DNA from: SMYC01 sp965197495 | GTDB lineage: Bacteria > Acidobacteriota > Vicinamibacteria > Marinacidobacterales > SMYC01 | DNA: 64,000 nucleotides | NCBI GenBank assembly: GCA_965197495.1 | Contig: OZ240210.1 | Span: 2,790,001-2,854,000, forward strand | Direction of reading: 5' to 3' | Shown here: positions 9,172 to 18,109 of the stretch, in pieces | Layout of the letters: every line of letters begins with the position of its first letter | How positions within the stretch are numbered: position 1 is the stretch's first letter | Notes under the pieces: model-generated | Told to the model about the DNA's origin: nothing | The model's input: only the letters and a program-made list of their open reading frames with translations | Databases searched by the model: none | Program-made: the position numbers and the translations under genes

Positions 9172-9279
9172 AGACGCGGCGGCGATGAGATGAGACAAGT
9201 CTGACTGCGCGAGTCCTTGGAACTCGCTAGTCTCGCGGTACCGGTTGCCAACGACGCTGCTCGGGGAGCGCGATGACGT
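9172..9279. other. Short unassigned spacer
   Basis: About 110 bp with no recognised coding or repeat content between the Nu1-like fragment and a MITE-B piece. Confidence 0.4.
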
Positions 9280-9341
9280 GGTGCTTCCGCTATTAAGTGT
9301 TGGTGAGATGACGCTAAGACTTTACGGTGCATTAAATCACG
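9280..9341 (+). repeat. MITE-B partial copy
   Basis: First about 62 bp of MITE-B (GGTGCTTCCGC to GGTGCATTAAAT). The inner side joins the middle of the IS256-A transposase gene, fusing MITE-encoded residues to the truncated protein. Confidence 0.8.
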
Positions 9342-10272
9342 CTTGAGCTCTCGTCTGGCGTGGGCTGGACAATGCTCGAGTAGGTTCGCGCTCTTGTGCA
9401 CAACGCAGTGCTGAAGACGGGATTCGGGCCATTTCTTGAGAGCCTTGGTCAGGCCCTTGTGGCCGTCGCTGATGACGAGCTCGGGTGCCGGCAGCCCGCG
9501 CTTGCGTAGGTCCTCAACAAGCGAGCCCCAATGCGTCGAGGCTTCGCTCACCGCCAGACGTAGCGACAGCAGCCGTTTGTGCCCGTCTGGCGCGACGCCA
9601 AGCGCGGCGAGCACCGGCACGCTGACCACGCGCTTCGCCAAGCGTACCTTCAAGTGGAAGCCGTCCAGGTAGACGATGGTGTAGGCCTCGTCGCCGAGGT
9701 CACGATTCTGCCACTCCTCGAAGCGCTCTTTGAGCCGACTTACCACACGCGACACCGCACTCTTGGACAGGTGCTCCTCACCGAGTAGCGGCTTCAGCGC
9801 CTTGCGAATCCGACGGCTGTTCGCGCCCGATAAGTACGTGGCCAAGATCGCCTCGTCGACCTCTTGCGTTCGACGTGCGTAGCGAGGCAAAAGCTCGCTA
9901 CGGAACTCCTTCATCTCGCCGGTTTCCGCATCCTGTAGCCGAGCTCGGGGCACTCGTATCTCGCGCGTTCCCACCGCCGTCGTCACTCGACGGGTCTCGA
10001 CCCCATTCCGGTAGCCGCGCCGCTCACCCGATCGTTCGTAGGCTCGGCAGCCAAGCGCTTGTTCGACTTCTTCCTCGATGACAAGCTCGATCGCTTCCAG
10101 CACACGCTTGCGAAGTTGCAGCTGCACGAGCTCCCGGTACTCGCTTACCGTGTCGTTCGATATGGTGGTAGGCTTCTTCATGGCGTAATCCTCCTCCTCG
10201 CCTTTCCAGGCGGGTTTGGTTTTTGCTAACCGGAGGTTACGCCATTTTATTTCCACGAGAAGCGGGACGGAT
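9342..10272 (-). pseudogene. IS256-A element, transposase missing C-terminus
   Basis: Left end GGATCCGTCCCG at 10272 and transposase ATG at 10181. About 279 codons are kept (MKKPTTISNDTVSEYRE through the first catalytic region IVYLDGFHLKVRL and VISDGHKGLTKAL), ending at HARRELKRD where MITE-B takes over. The Glu region is lost. Other partial copies are at 12128, 45285, 59204 and 62734; none in the window is complete. Confidence 0.88.
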
Positions 10273-10470
10273 CCGACTCCTCCTTTTTCGATGCGTTCTT
10301 TCGACTGACTTTGGCACATCGATGCCGTCTATGTCAGCGGAGGAGTCCATCCCATCACTTGATGGCGGAAGCACCAATCATCCCAGAACGTTCCGGTGCG
10401 TATAATGGTAGATGAACTCGGCGACGGCCCGGCGCGTGGGTCTTAGAGTTCGTTTGTATTTTTGGACACG
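10273..10470. repeat. Mosaic of MITE-B and repeat D pieces
   Basis: Contains a MITE-B end (about 10357-10375, ACTTGATGGCGGAAGCACC) and a repeat D tip (about 10424-10470, TTCGTTTGTATTTTTGGAC and on). No gene. Confidence 0.6.
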
Positions 10471-10790
10471 ACGCCATCGGAAATGCCGCCCCCGTCGAGT
10501 ACGCGATGAACTACTATCGGTCGCAGGAAGGCTCGCTAGAGATGGCGAGACTCAACTAACCCTAATCGCAAATAAACGTCACCGTGTCTGAGGTCTTTGG
10601 CCCCGTGAATAGCACCTTTTCCAGGTTCTGCATACACCGTGCAGAATCACCTATAGTGGCGGCGAGCGGGTGCCCCAGCACGAGCTTCTCGCCTGCGCCC
10701 AGTGCGGCTGTTTCGCGTTTTCGTGCTTCGAAGATTTTGCGATTAGGGCTAAAACAGTCTCCGGAAAACCCGGGGCGGTTCAGGGGTCAT
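10471..10790 (+). pseudogene. IS3-family OrfB C-terminus with right IS end, interrupted by a MITE
   Basis: Reads EYAMNYYRSQEGSLEMARLN then TAA at 10557-10559, followed after the MITE by the IS3 right end AACAGTCTCCGGAAAACC and GGCGGTTCA. The uninterrupted version of the same end lies inverted at 46836-46987. Confidence 0.85.
10560..10748 (+). mobile_element. MITE-G, 189 bp, CTAA target duplication
   Basis: Inverted ends CCCTAATCGCAAA and TTTGCGATTAGGG. Flanked by CTAA at 10556-10559 and 10749-10752. The empty site (CTCAACTAAAACAG, inverted) is present at 46867-46880. The second copy, at 55935-56123, is exactly the same length and has TTAG (the complement of CTAA) on both sides. No coding capacity. 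YTAR duplications are known for the IS5 group. Confidence 0.93.
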
Positions 10791-10805
10791 TTCGGGGCTG
10801 ATCAG

Positions 10806-10880
10806 GCCGTTTGTTAGCGGCAACTGTAAATTTCCCATTTGTGTCAATCGAAAACTGCACACATGGAAGTTTGTTGGCGG
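10806..10880. repeat. Repeat F, longer copy
   Basis: GTTAGCGGCAACTGTAAATT through ACATGGAAGTTTGTTGGCGG. Its inverted partial copy is at 8734-8777. Function unknown. Confidence 0.55.
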
Positions 10881-10883
10881 GAG

Positions 10884-11016
10884 TGACCTGACCCCCTGAA
10901 ACGGGTCCAGATGTAATCTCATAATCTGGGTCTTGGAAGGGAGGTCGAAATGGCGAAGAAGCGACACAGCGCTGAGCAGATCGTGCGCAAGCTGAGGGAG
11001 GCGGCGGTCGAGCTGA
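10884..11016 (+). pseudogene. IS3-family left end with start of OrfA
   Basis: Left IS end TGACCTGACCCC at 10884, GGGAGG just upstream, then ATG at 10950 and MAKKRHSAEQIVRKLREA, the HTH start of an IS3-family OrfA. After about 22 codons it runs into LysR sequence. Confidence 0.75.
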
Positions 11017-11032
11017 CGCGCCGGACCGTTCT

Positions 11033-11324
11033 GGCCGAGGGTCAAGGGTGGTGCGGGACGGGGTCCGCATCGATCCGGCCGGCGGTAGCGGCCTCGCGCA
11101 GGATCCATTTCCGGAACACCTGTACTTCGGACCTGTGCCGGGAGGCGGCGGTCGTGATGAGGCAACAGCATTCGGGCGCGTCGACCTCGCGCTCGAACAA
11201 GGGGACCAGCGTTCTGCGTTCCAGCTCCTGCGCGATCAGCATCCGGCGTCCGATGGCGGCCCCGATTCCGTTCACTGCGGCGTGGACGAGCATGCTGTAG
11301 AGGCGGAAGGCCGAGGCCCGCGAC
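11033..11324 (-). pseudogene. LysR-type regulator, C-terminal fragment
   Basis: Minus-strand residues GIGAAIGRRMLIAQELERR then LVPLFEREVDAPECCCLITT and VFRKWILREAA match the end of the substrate-binding domain of GcvA-like LysR regulators. The DNA-binding domain is absent. Bounded by IS3 and the IS6-type MITE. Confidence 0.72.
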
Positions 11325-11445
11325 GGTATTGTCAAGTTGAGATCTCAAGCTCGAAGCGGGCCGCTAGATGATGGGGCTTGAGCGCACGGCGTTGCCAACA
11401 TCTTGGGGTCGAATCGGCCCTGAAATGCCTCAACTTGACAGTACC
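11325..11445 (-). mobile_element. IS6-tip MITE, 121 bp
   Basis: Ends GGTATTGTCAAGTTG and CAACTTGACAGTACC are inverted repeats identical in type to the ends of the IS6-family element at 49905-50611. A 120-bp near-identical copy is at 49905-50024. It sits exactly between a LysR remnant and an istA remnant. Confidence 0.82.
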
Positions 11446-11644
11446 CTGCCTCCAGCTCCCCGTCGCTCAGCTCCTCCGGGAGCGGCCAGCTCAGACCACC
11501 CTTCTTCGCCTTGGCCAGGTACTCACTCACCGTTCCAACCGCCACGCGAAGTGCCTTTGCGATCGTGCGGTGAGTAAAACCCAGCTCGTACTTTAACCTT
11601 AGAACCTCTCGTATTTTTCTCAACGATAACCTCTTAGCTGCCAT
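11446..11644 (-). pseudogene. istA: IS21 IstA, N-terminal fragment
   Basis: About 65 codons from an ATG at 11644: MAAKRLSLRKIREVLRLKY, then a GFTHRTIAKALRVAVGTVSE helix-turn-helix and LSWPLPEEL. This is the DNA-binding N-terminus of IstA. It is cut by the MITE at 11445. Confidence 0.85.
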
Positions 11645-11898
11645 TTCCTAGATCGTCCTCCTTCCGGGTACGACCTAGAGTGCCTTGAAACGTGCTATCG
11701 ATGAGCGTTCGCGATGCCGGAACCGGCGTTCACGTTGCCTGGAATCCGTGTTCACCTTCCCCGGAATCGATGTTCACGATCCCCGGAATCCGTGTTCACG
11801 ATGCTTTGGAATGGATGTTCACCTTCGGCTGGAATCTGCGTTCACGATGTCCCGGAATACGCACCCATGGGCTGGCGGATGAAAAAATAGAAGGCACA
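11645..11898 (-). repeat. IS21-family left end with multiple terminal repeats
   Basis: About six degenerate direct repeats, 24-27 bp apart, of the form GGAATCNGTGTTCAC lie between 11700 and 11870, ending GGAATACGCACCC. The outermost tip, read inward from 11898, is TGTGCCTTCTATTTTTTCAT. Repeated ends are a hallmark of IS21 elements and bind IstA. The tip alone recurs at 54295, 54445, 57642 and 59368. Confidence 0.82.
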
Positions 11899-12127
11899 AC
11901 ACGGTTCTCCTCTTGCTGGTAGTCGATCACATCCTGCTGCTGGCGGTTGACCCAGCCAGCTAGAACGAGCAGTAGGAATTGCACGTGGTGCGTCATCATG
12001 GAGCTGAAGATAACACCCTCGGGCCAGACGATTGTAAAGCCTACGGCCCTTGGCCCGGTCGCAAACACAGACACTAAGCTGCTGATTTATGGCCTATTTC
12101 AAAAGGGCCGAGTTTTGGCACAGGACG
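11899..12127 (-). repeat. Repeat A left end with start of integrase gene
   Basis: Inverted copy of the unit at 15768-15993. The tip ends at 12127 and the inner part encodes the first about 33 residues of the repeat A transposase (AQFLLLVLAGWVNRQQQDVI, here with minor changes) before breaking at EENRV. Confidence 0.8.
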
Positions 12128-12643
12128 GGGTGCCGGTTGCAGCGATGTACCGAGCACAAGCGCGCCAACTTGCTCGAACATTGCCCGGCGCACGCACGCC
12201 GTGAGCTCCGGCGTGACTACAACCGGATCGTCTACGCCAAGAACGGGATCGATGCTCGCAAAGCCTATGACGAGCTCGTCGCCAAGTGGACGCCTCTCGC
12301 GCCGGCCGTCGTCCGAAGCCTAGAGGAGGCCGGTAATCAGCTGCTGACCTTCTATGAATTCCCTCGTGCCATGTGGAAATCGATTCGAACGACCAATGCT
12401 CTGGAGAATCTCAACCGCGAGTTTCGACGCCGGACGAAAACCCAAGCGTCGTTCTCCAGCGAGGAGTCCGCGGTCGCTTTGCTGTTTGGGCTTATCGCCT
12501 CTGGCCAGATTCAACTACGACGCATCGACGGCTACCAACGTCTGAGCGAGGTTCTCGAACACGCGGAGGTTGCCGCCTGATATGATGCTCTGATGACGGA
12601 GCGGAGGGCGCCGTTCTTTTTCCACGAACCTCGGGACACATCC
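12128..12643 (+). pseudogene. IS256-A transposase C-terminal part and right IS end
   Basis: Opens at the repeat A tip and encodes CTEHKRANLLEHCPAHARRE through TTNALENLNREFRRRTKTQ (catalytic Glu) to EHAEVAA and the stop at 12580. The right end CGTGGAAAAAG-type sequence (inverted) ends GGGACACATCC at 12643. Together with 62734-63588 it would make up most of one IS256-A element. Confidence 0.85.
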
Positions 12644-12789
12644 AAGCACCGTCGGTCCAGCCACTCACGGTCGCTGTCGCTTCCAACGCACGCCTCAAAC
12701 AGACGTAATGACACCCACTCATGGCGTAGCGCGTCGGCCATAGGCTTTTGACTGGCGAGCTTCTTCTGAAAGGCCCGATTCGCTTTAGT
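12644..12789. other. Unassigned sequence
   Basis: A minus-strand frame (QQTKANRAFQKKLASQKPMA and on) is open here but has no recognisable similarity. No repeat match seen. Confidence 0.35.
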
Positions 12790-12858
12790 TTGCTGCCTAA
12801 GAGTATTCACAGGTGTCGCCGCTACCCGACCAAATTCAACAGCGGCCGGGACATCCCC
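12790..12858 (+). repeat. IS256-B end fragment
   Basis: Same as the left end of the element at 4024, inverted: CACAGGTGTCGCC, the TTTGGT-TGTTGAA block and GGGACATCCCC, including the last bases of the transposase stop region. Confidence 0.8.
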
Positions 12859-12984
12859 CTTTACAGTGCATTAAATTACAGCCCAAATAGCGCTCGTGAC
12901 CTTCGCTGCGCGCTAAATGGAGTGTAAGCGCCTTTTTTGCAAATGGATGCGTACACATCACCAACAGCAAACAGCGCAAGCACC
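12859..12984 (+). repeat. MITE-B partial copy
   Basis: Lacks the first about 40 bp and then runs GTGCATTAAATTACAGC to GCGCAAGCACC at 12984. It abuts the upstream region of the membrane protein gene and adds an artificial in-frame extension to it. Confidence 0.82.
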
Positions 12985-13006
12985 CTTTTGCGGCTCTAAA
13001 TCGACC

Positions 13007-15094
13007 ATGCGTCAGCAAGCCTTGTTCTACGGTCTATGGTGCGTTTTCGCCGTCGCTTGCTCGTTGTTCCTGCTCAGCCTGTACGGTAATAGTTTCGACA
13101 TCGTCTTGTCCGGCGTGCGCATCAAGTCCACCAGCATGCTCTCGCTTGCCCTCGTTGCCACGGCGTCATGGATGGGCCTGGGTTTCATGGACCGCCAGCT
13201 CCGTCCAAGCCGGGACATACTCCTGATCCTCGTGTGCTTCGGCGTTTACAGCTATACGTACCATCTACCATATTCTCGTGACGTTTATCCAACGGAATAC
13301 ACTGCGCTTGCGATCTCAACCGGCAACGGTACCTCCCTCGACGGCTACCCCGAACTCGTCGAGCAAGGGGTCCCGTACTTCATCACCGAGACTCCACAGG
13401 GGCTCCGATCGAGCTATCCCCTGGGCCCGGCTCTCTTGGCCTGGCCTCTATACTTGCCCGCGCCCCTGTCGGATACGCCGCGACCGGAACTCGTACATCG
13501 TCTCGGGGTAAGCACCGCCATTCTCATCGGACTGGCGAGCGTTTGGCTTGTTCTCCAGATCGCCCACCGGCTGGATCCACCGTTCTCACCCTATTTGCTA
13601 GCCTTTGCCTACGCGCTAGGAACGACGCATTGGTCGACCTCTGCCTCGGCGATGTTTCAACACGGACCTGGCGAGCTTTGGGTGTTGGGGGCATTGGAAC
13701 GATTGCTCGACGAGCAAGTGTCATTGCGACGCCGTCTCCTCGCTCTTGGCGCGTGCATGACCCTCGCCGTTTTCACCAGGCCATCGCTTACCATCTCGGC
13801 GGTGCTCGTCGCGTTGTTAGCTCTATGGCGTTACAAGAAAGACTCAGTCGTTGCTCTTGTCGGCGCTGTCCCCCTTGCACTGCCGCTTCTAGCCTACCAT
13901 CTTCACACCTACGGATCGGTCCTCGGCGCCTATGTTTCCCAAAAGGGGGACTTGACCGTCCAGCCGTTTGGCGATTGGTTGGAGAGGGTCTTTTGGCTGA
14001 TGGCCAGCCCCAGTCGAGGCGTTCTCTGGTACGAGCCGGTGGTGGTTCTCACGCTGGTCGTCGCCTTGGTGCGCCTCCCTCGAGTGAAAGGAGCCACCCT
14101 GGCGGTTGGATTACTCGGCTTTGCAATGTTCACGGCACTGTACGCGCACTGGTCGACGTGGTGGGGCGGGTATTCCTTCGGCCCCCGGCTACTGACGGAT
14201 GCGCTCCCTTGGTGGATTCTCGCCATAGCGTCAATGGGCAGGGTCGGACCGTGGTTCCGGAACGTCACGGTCGTCCTGACCCTGTTCGGCATCGCTGTGA
14301 ATACCATCGGCACATTGGAAGAAAGCCCCGTGATGTGGGATGCCCATCCGTCTGTCAACCGGTTTCCCGATCGGTTGAAATCCATTGAGGACTCTCAGCT
14401 ACTCCTAGGGTTCCTGATGGCTGGCGCGGGGGGCGACGTGACCCGCGACGCCGTTCGAGCGGATAACAGCCGGAAAACGGAAAAAGCACTCGAGCTATGG
14501 CAGGAGGAATGGGAGAAGCGGCGTTGGAACCGCTTCGCCGCTTTTCGTATCGCCGATCTCCTCGTGGAAACAGACCGCCTGGATGAAGCACTTGAGCATA
14601 TCGACATGCTGAGCGATCTGTGGCCCGAGTCTGGCTACGTTCGCCACCTTGAGCAGCAGATGACTTCCGTGATCCGCCTTCTCGACCGCGCCCGATGGGT
14701 GAGGCCGACATCGGCTCGCGCATCACGCAACAGCCCGGCCGCAGCGATGGTTTTCGACTCCCTTCTTTCGACCCGTTGGAGCACCAAGCTAAAGCAGCGC
14801 GCAGGGGATTGGTTGGAGCTCGAGTTCATCCCGGCATCGGTGATCCAGGGGGTCGTCCTCGTTTCCGCTCCCGAGTTCGGTCACGCTCCGTTTAGACTCG
14901 AAGCCATCGGGATGACCCCAGAAGACAGATACATCTCCTTGGGAAAGAAGAGGTTCCGGCGGCGGCTCAAAGGCTGGCACGTCATTTCTTTTGACCCCGT
15001 CGAGCTCAGCAGGGTCAGAATCACGCTCACGTCGACAAACGCCCGGCCTTGGACGGTAACGGAAGCCCGCGCCATCCTGGCGGGTAATCGCTGA
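13007..15094 (+). CDS. Polytopic GT-C-like membrane protein with C-terminal discoidin-like domain
   Basis: 695 aa from the ATG at 13007. The frame is also open upstream to 12917, but those 30 residues are encoded by MITE-B, so I reject that start. About 11 hydrophobic segments cover residues 5-470. Early loop residues SYTYHLPYSRDVYPTEY and the Trp/Tyr-rich HWSTWWGGYSFGPRL loop are reminiscent of GT-C glycosyltransferases. A soluble helical region (about 480-560) and a beta-rich domain follow (about 560-690, TRWSTKLKQRAGDWLELEF, ending TVTEARAIL), resembling F5/8 type C domains. Probably inner membrane. Substrate unknown; family membership is inferred. Confidence 0.72.
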   Translation: MRQQALFYGLWCVFAVACSLFLLSLYGNSFDIVLSGVRIKSTSMLSLALVATASWMGLGFMDRQLRPSRDILLILVCFGVYSYTYHLPYSRDVYPTEYTALAISTGNGTSLDGYPELVEQGVPYFITETPQGLRSSYPLGPALLAWPLYLPAPLSDTPRPELVHRLGVSTAILIGLASVWLVLQIAHRLDPPFSPYLLAFAYALGTTHWSTSASAMFQHGPGELWVLGALERLLDEQVSLRRRLLALGACMTLAVFTRPSLTISAVLVALLALWRYKKDSVVALVGAVPLALPLLAYHLHTYGSVLGAYVSQKGDLTVQPFGDWLERVFWLMASPSRGVLWYEPVVVLTLVVALVRLPRVKGATLAVGLLGFAMFTALYAHWSTWWGGYSFGPRLLTDALPWWILAIASMGRVGPWFRNVTVVLTLFGIAVNTIGTLEESPVMWDAHPSVNRFPDRLKSIEDSQLLLGFLMAGAGGDVTRDAVRADNSRKTEKALELWQEEWEKRRWNRFAAFRIADLLVETDRLDEALEHIDMLSDLWPESGYVRHLEQQMTSVIRLLDRARWVRPTSARASRNSPAAAMVFDSLLSTRWSTKLKQRAGDWLELEFIPASVIQGVVLVSAPEFGHAPFRLEAIGMTPEDRYISLGKKRFRRRLKGWHVISFDPVELSRVRITLTSTNARPWTVTEARAILAGNR

Positions 15095-15104
15095 CGCCGT
15101 TTGG

Positions 15105-15690
15105 GCCCATCCGCGTCCTGGGGAAAATCGTCTAGCCAACGGTTGCCGAGACCCTGGTGATTCCTCTCACGCAGATAATGGAGACGATATTCGCGGAGAG
15201 CGCGTTCCAACGCATTCCGGCAAAACAAGACCATCCTGTTCAGGCAAGGTGCTCCACGACATGCTCTTGCCCCGCTCCGGGGCAGGCACGATACCGTGGT
15301 CGGCGAGGAGCCTTTTGATGGTGTTGCGTCCGAGTTCATGTCCGAGGTTCTTGAGTGCGCCCCGCAGGCGCGTATATCCCCACGTCGGGTTCTCCCGCGC
15401 CACGCGTACAATGAGCTCACGGATGTCCTTCGCCGTCGGAGGTCGGCCTGGGCTCCGGTTCTTGCTGCCATCGTACTTGGCTGCGATGAGGTAGCGGTAC
15501 CAGCGCAGAAGCGTAGCGGGTGTGGCAACGGACGCAATCGGGGCCAGCGCCTCGCGGCCCAAAGCCTGGGCCTTGACGGCGAGCCTGCGCCGGTCGTCGT
15601 CAGAAAGCCTGAGACGCTTGCCCCGAAGCCCGGTGGGGCTCTCTCCCACTGAACATGCCAGCCTTCGCTGGACGCACTCGTGTCCAAAAA
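15105..15690 (-). pseudogene. Integrase-type transposase, internally deleted
   Basis: The N-terminal half (GKRLRLSDDDRRRLAVKAQA through PERGKSMSWST) is followed by a frameshift and deletion into a C-terminal piece reading RALREYRLHYLRERNHQGLG. The whole catalytic core with its Asp residues is gone. Same family as 54887-55900. Confidence 0.8.
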
Positions 15691-15767
15691 TACAAACGAC
15701 CCCCCGACGAAAGGCCACTCGACCGTTCATCCCGACTGCTGTGCAACGCCGCTTCCTCCGCCTACCC
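15691..15767. other. Short spacer with repeat D tip at its left
   Basis: A GTGTCCAAAAATACAAACGA repeat D tip (about 15670-15690) precedes about 75 bp without recognisable features. Confidence 0.4.
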
Positions 15768-15993
15768 CGTCCTGTGCCAAAACTCGGCCCTTTTGAAATA
15801 GACCATAAATCAGCAGCTTAGTGTCTGTGTTTGCGACCGGGCCAAGGGCCGTAGGCTTTACAATCGTCTGGCCCGAGGGTGTTATCTTCAGATCCATGAT
15901 GACGTACCACGCGCAATTCCTACTGCTCGTTCTAGCTGGCTGGGTCAACCGCCAGCAGCAGGATGTGATCGACTACCAGCAAGAGGAGAACCG
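15768..15993 (+). repeat. Repeat A unit with 5' end of integrase gene
   Basis: CGTCCTGTGCCAAAACTCGG tip, about 120 bp leader, then an ATG near 15897 encoding TYHAQFLLLVLAGWVNRQQQ to EENRV, where a second tip starts. It is nearly identical to 63589-63813. The frame is closed by the second tip, so only a peptide of about 40-68 residues could be made. Confidence 0.82.
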
Positions 15994-16128
15994 CGTCCTA
16001 TGCCAAAACTCGGCCCTCTTGAAATAGACCACAAATCAGCAGCTTAGACGCCCTTGGAATCCGCCGACCCTTGGGCTGCGGGGCGAGCTGCGGGCAGCGG
16101 ACTGCGCACCCGGAAGCCCCTCATTAGA
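15994..16128 (+). repeat. Repeat A tip joined to the left edge of a recombinase cassette
   Basis: Tip 15994-16046, then the cassette edge GACGCCCTTGGAATCC from 16047. The same tip-to-cassette join appears at 28652, 48735 and 63814, and inverted at 59440-59514. The cassette is broken at 16128 by IS1634 and resumes at 18068. Confidence 0.85.
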
Positions 16129-18067
16129 CGGACCTTCCACGGATGAACAAGCGTAAGTGTGGGCATCATTGGCTTTGTTTTTGAAGAGAGGTGTGTGTAC
16201 TGCTTACATCGTGCGGGGGTTGATTTCGAGCAGGTTGAATGCTTTGTGCTGCAAGGGTGTGGGGCGAGTGATGCTGACGAAGGACAGGCCGCGGGCTTCG
16301 TTTTCGACCTGATTTTTCGTGACCGTAGCAAGATCAGAAAGAAGCGTTCTGAAACTGTGGACGGGCAACCCGTCGGGAGTCTTCTTGGTAGAAGCCTTTG
16401 CCTGGGCGGAGTCTGAAGGCGTTGCTGGGCTGACGATGGATGAGCGTTTGGCATGGGCACCGTCAGGGTCGTCGTCGTCAAACAAGATCGGGACGAGGGC
16501 TTTTCGCATGTGCCATTCCACGTAGTAGGCGAGCATGCAAAGAAAGATGTGAGCTCGAACTCGCTCAGCGTTGTAGTGATAGATGGGCCGTACTTTCAAA
16601 TCCACGGTTTTGCAGCAACGAAAAGCGCGTTCAACGACTGCCAAGCCTTTGTAGGTCCTGACAGCTTCGTCTGCGGAGATGGCCTCTTCGGTGAGGCTTG
16701 TTCGGATGATATAGATGCTGTCGAGGGCCGCCTCACGCTCGATGTTTTCGTTGTCGCGCTCGAAGTCGAAGCCGTCGTCCGTAATGGTGTAGCGAAAGTG
16801 CTTGCCCATCTTGCTCCGAGCGAACACTCGACCCAATCGTATGCCGATGGTATCTTTGCCTCGCAAAGGACGTTGGTCTCGCTTCGTCGCTTTGCTAATC
16901 ACTTCTAGCTTTGACTCCGTCGACACAAGCATCTCTTCTCGCTTCCGCGCCCGCTCGGTAGCAAGAAGAGGGTTGCGGCAGGCGATGAGTCGCTCACCAG
17001 GGAAGCTAGGATGATGGATCTCCGCTAGGTCGAGTTCATCGAACAGAGAAGGCTGCAGCATTCCGTCTTTTGCAAGTCGCTGAATCTGAGGGGCACGAAG
17101 TGAGCTGATCCACTCGAGACCTTCCTCCGGTCGAAGTTCCTCGCGAATCCGGGCTTCGGTGATCATCCCTCGGTCACCTACGAAGACGATACTGTCAAGC
17201 TCAAAACGTTCTCGGACTTTGCGAATTTGGCTCCCCAGTGTTGCGGGATCTCCGGTGTTGCCTTCGAACACCTCTACCCCGACCGGCCGACCATCACGCT
17301 CACACAGTAAGCCGAACACGACCTGCAACTTGTTTTTCTTGCCGTCTCTCGAGTAACCGAGCTTCGCCAGAGGGCACGACCGACCTTCTACCCAAGTCGA
17401 CGTCAAGTCGTAGAGAACCAGGCTGCCCTGCTGCAGATGGCGTTTCGCCAGTTTCTTCTCTATGGCTGCTTGGCGGCTCAAAAGCCAATCCAGGGAATCA
17501 TACAACTCATCCTCGTTGGTGTCTTCAACTCCAACACACTCACCCAATGACGAAGTCAAGGTCTGTTTCGATAGACCACGGGCCGTGGCCAACTTGGAGC
17601 CCGGCTCTACGATTCGCGCCACAATCATCGCCACGACGAGGTCACGCTCTCGGCGCTGGCGGCTATGGATGATTCGCTCGAGGCCAACTTTGCGCAGCGT
17701 TCCCAGCACGGCCGCAACATGTCCGTGAGGCTTGCTTCTGGTGATCTCGAACTGCTGAGCCTCACCCAAATCCACGTTGCCCTTCAGCAACTGGCGAAGA
17801 GCTTCAATTCGAGCGGGCTTCCACTTCGAGATGTTGGCGACGGTCCTCGTTTTGGGCGCACCGCCTTCGCGGTAGCTTTCGCGGATGAGAATCGCTGGGG
17901 GCGAGTTGCGGTTCGGCACCTTGGCGATGTACATGCGCCGACTATACAGGATTAAATCAGTAAAATAAACTGTTCTGTCACTATTACATGCTTACACATT
18001 ACATTTCAAACCGCCGCATCTGCTTTAAACGTACGGGTTTACATGCGTCTAGCCGGCGGAAGTTCCG
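16129..18067 (-). mobile_element. Complete IS1634-family element, 1939 bp
   Basis: Ends CGGACCTTCC (16129) and, inverted, CGGAACTTCC (18067). ATTAGA is duplicated at 16123-16128 and 18068-18073. The empty site CTCATTAGACTGGAC is seen in cassette copies at about 28783, 48863 and 63943, confirming a clean insertion. Confidence 0.92.
16204..17934 (-). CDS. IS1634-family transposase
   Basis: 576 aa, complete. DDE transposase of the IS4 superfamily. LVLYDLTSTWVEG (Asp), SIVFVGDRGM (Asp) and YKGLAVVERAFR (Glu) are the catalytic blocks. Starts MYIAKVPNRNSPP. Appears functional. Confidence 0.92.
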   Translation of the reverse strand: MYIAKVPNRNSPPAILIRESYREGGAPKTRTVANISKWKPARIEALRQLLKGNVDLGEAQQFEITRSKPHGHVAAVLGTLRKVGLERIIHSRQRRERDLVVAMIVARIVEPGSKLATARGLSKQTLTSSLGECVGVEDTNEDELYDSLDWLLSRQAAIEKKLAKRHLQQGSLVLYDLTSTWVEGRSCPLAKLGYSRDGKKNKLQVVFGLLCERDGRPVGVEVFEGNTGDPATLGSQIRKVRERFELDSIVFVGDRGMITEARIREELRPEEGLEWISSLRAPQIQRLAKDGMLQPSLFDELDLAEIHHPSFPGERLIACRNPLLATERARKREEMLVSTESKLEVISKATKRDQRPLRGKDTIGIRLGRVFARSKMGKHFRYTITDDGFDFERDNENIEREAALDSIYIIRTSLTEEAISADEAVRTYKGLAVVERAFRCCKTVDLKVRPIYHYNAERVRAHIFLCMLAYYVEWHMRKALVPILFDDDDPDGAHAKRSSIVSPATPSDSAQAKASTKKTPDGLPVHSFRTLLSDLATVTKNQVENEARGLSFVSITRPTPLQHKAFNLLEINPRTM

Positions 18068-18109
18068 ATTAGACTGGACTTTATCGAGCACAAGAGCGAA
18101 CGTTCGGTG

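Noticed and set aside
12917..13006. Extra 30-residue N-terminus on the membrane protein
   Set aside because: Those codons are MITE-B sequence found elsewhere as non-coding repeat; the ATG at 13007 gives a normal membrane-protein start.
15821..16027. Conserved 68-residue small protein (also at 63642)
   Set aside because: Conservation is explained by repeat copying: it is the IS leader plus the first codons of the integrase, closed by a repeat A tip.
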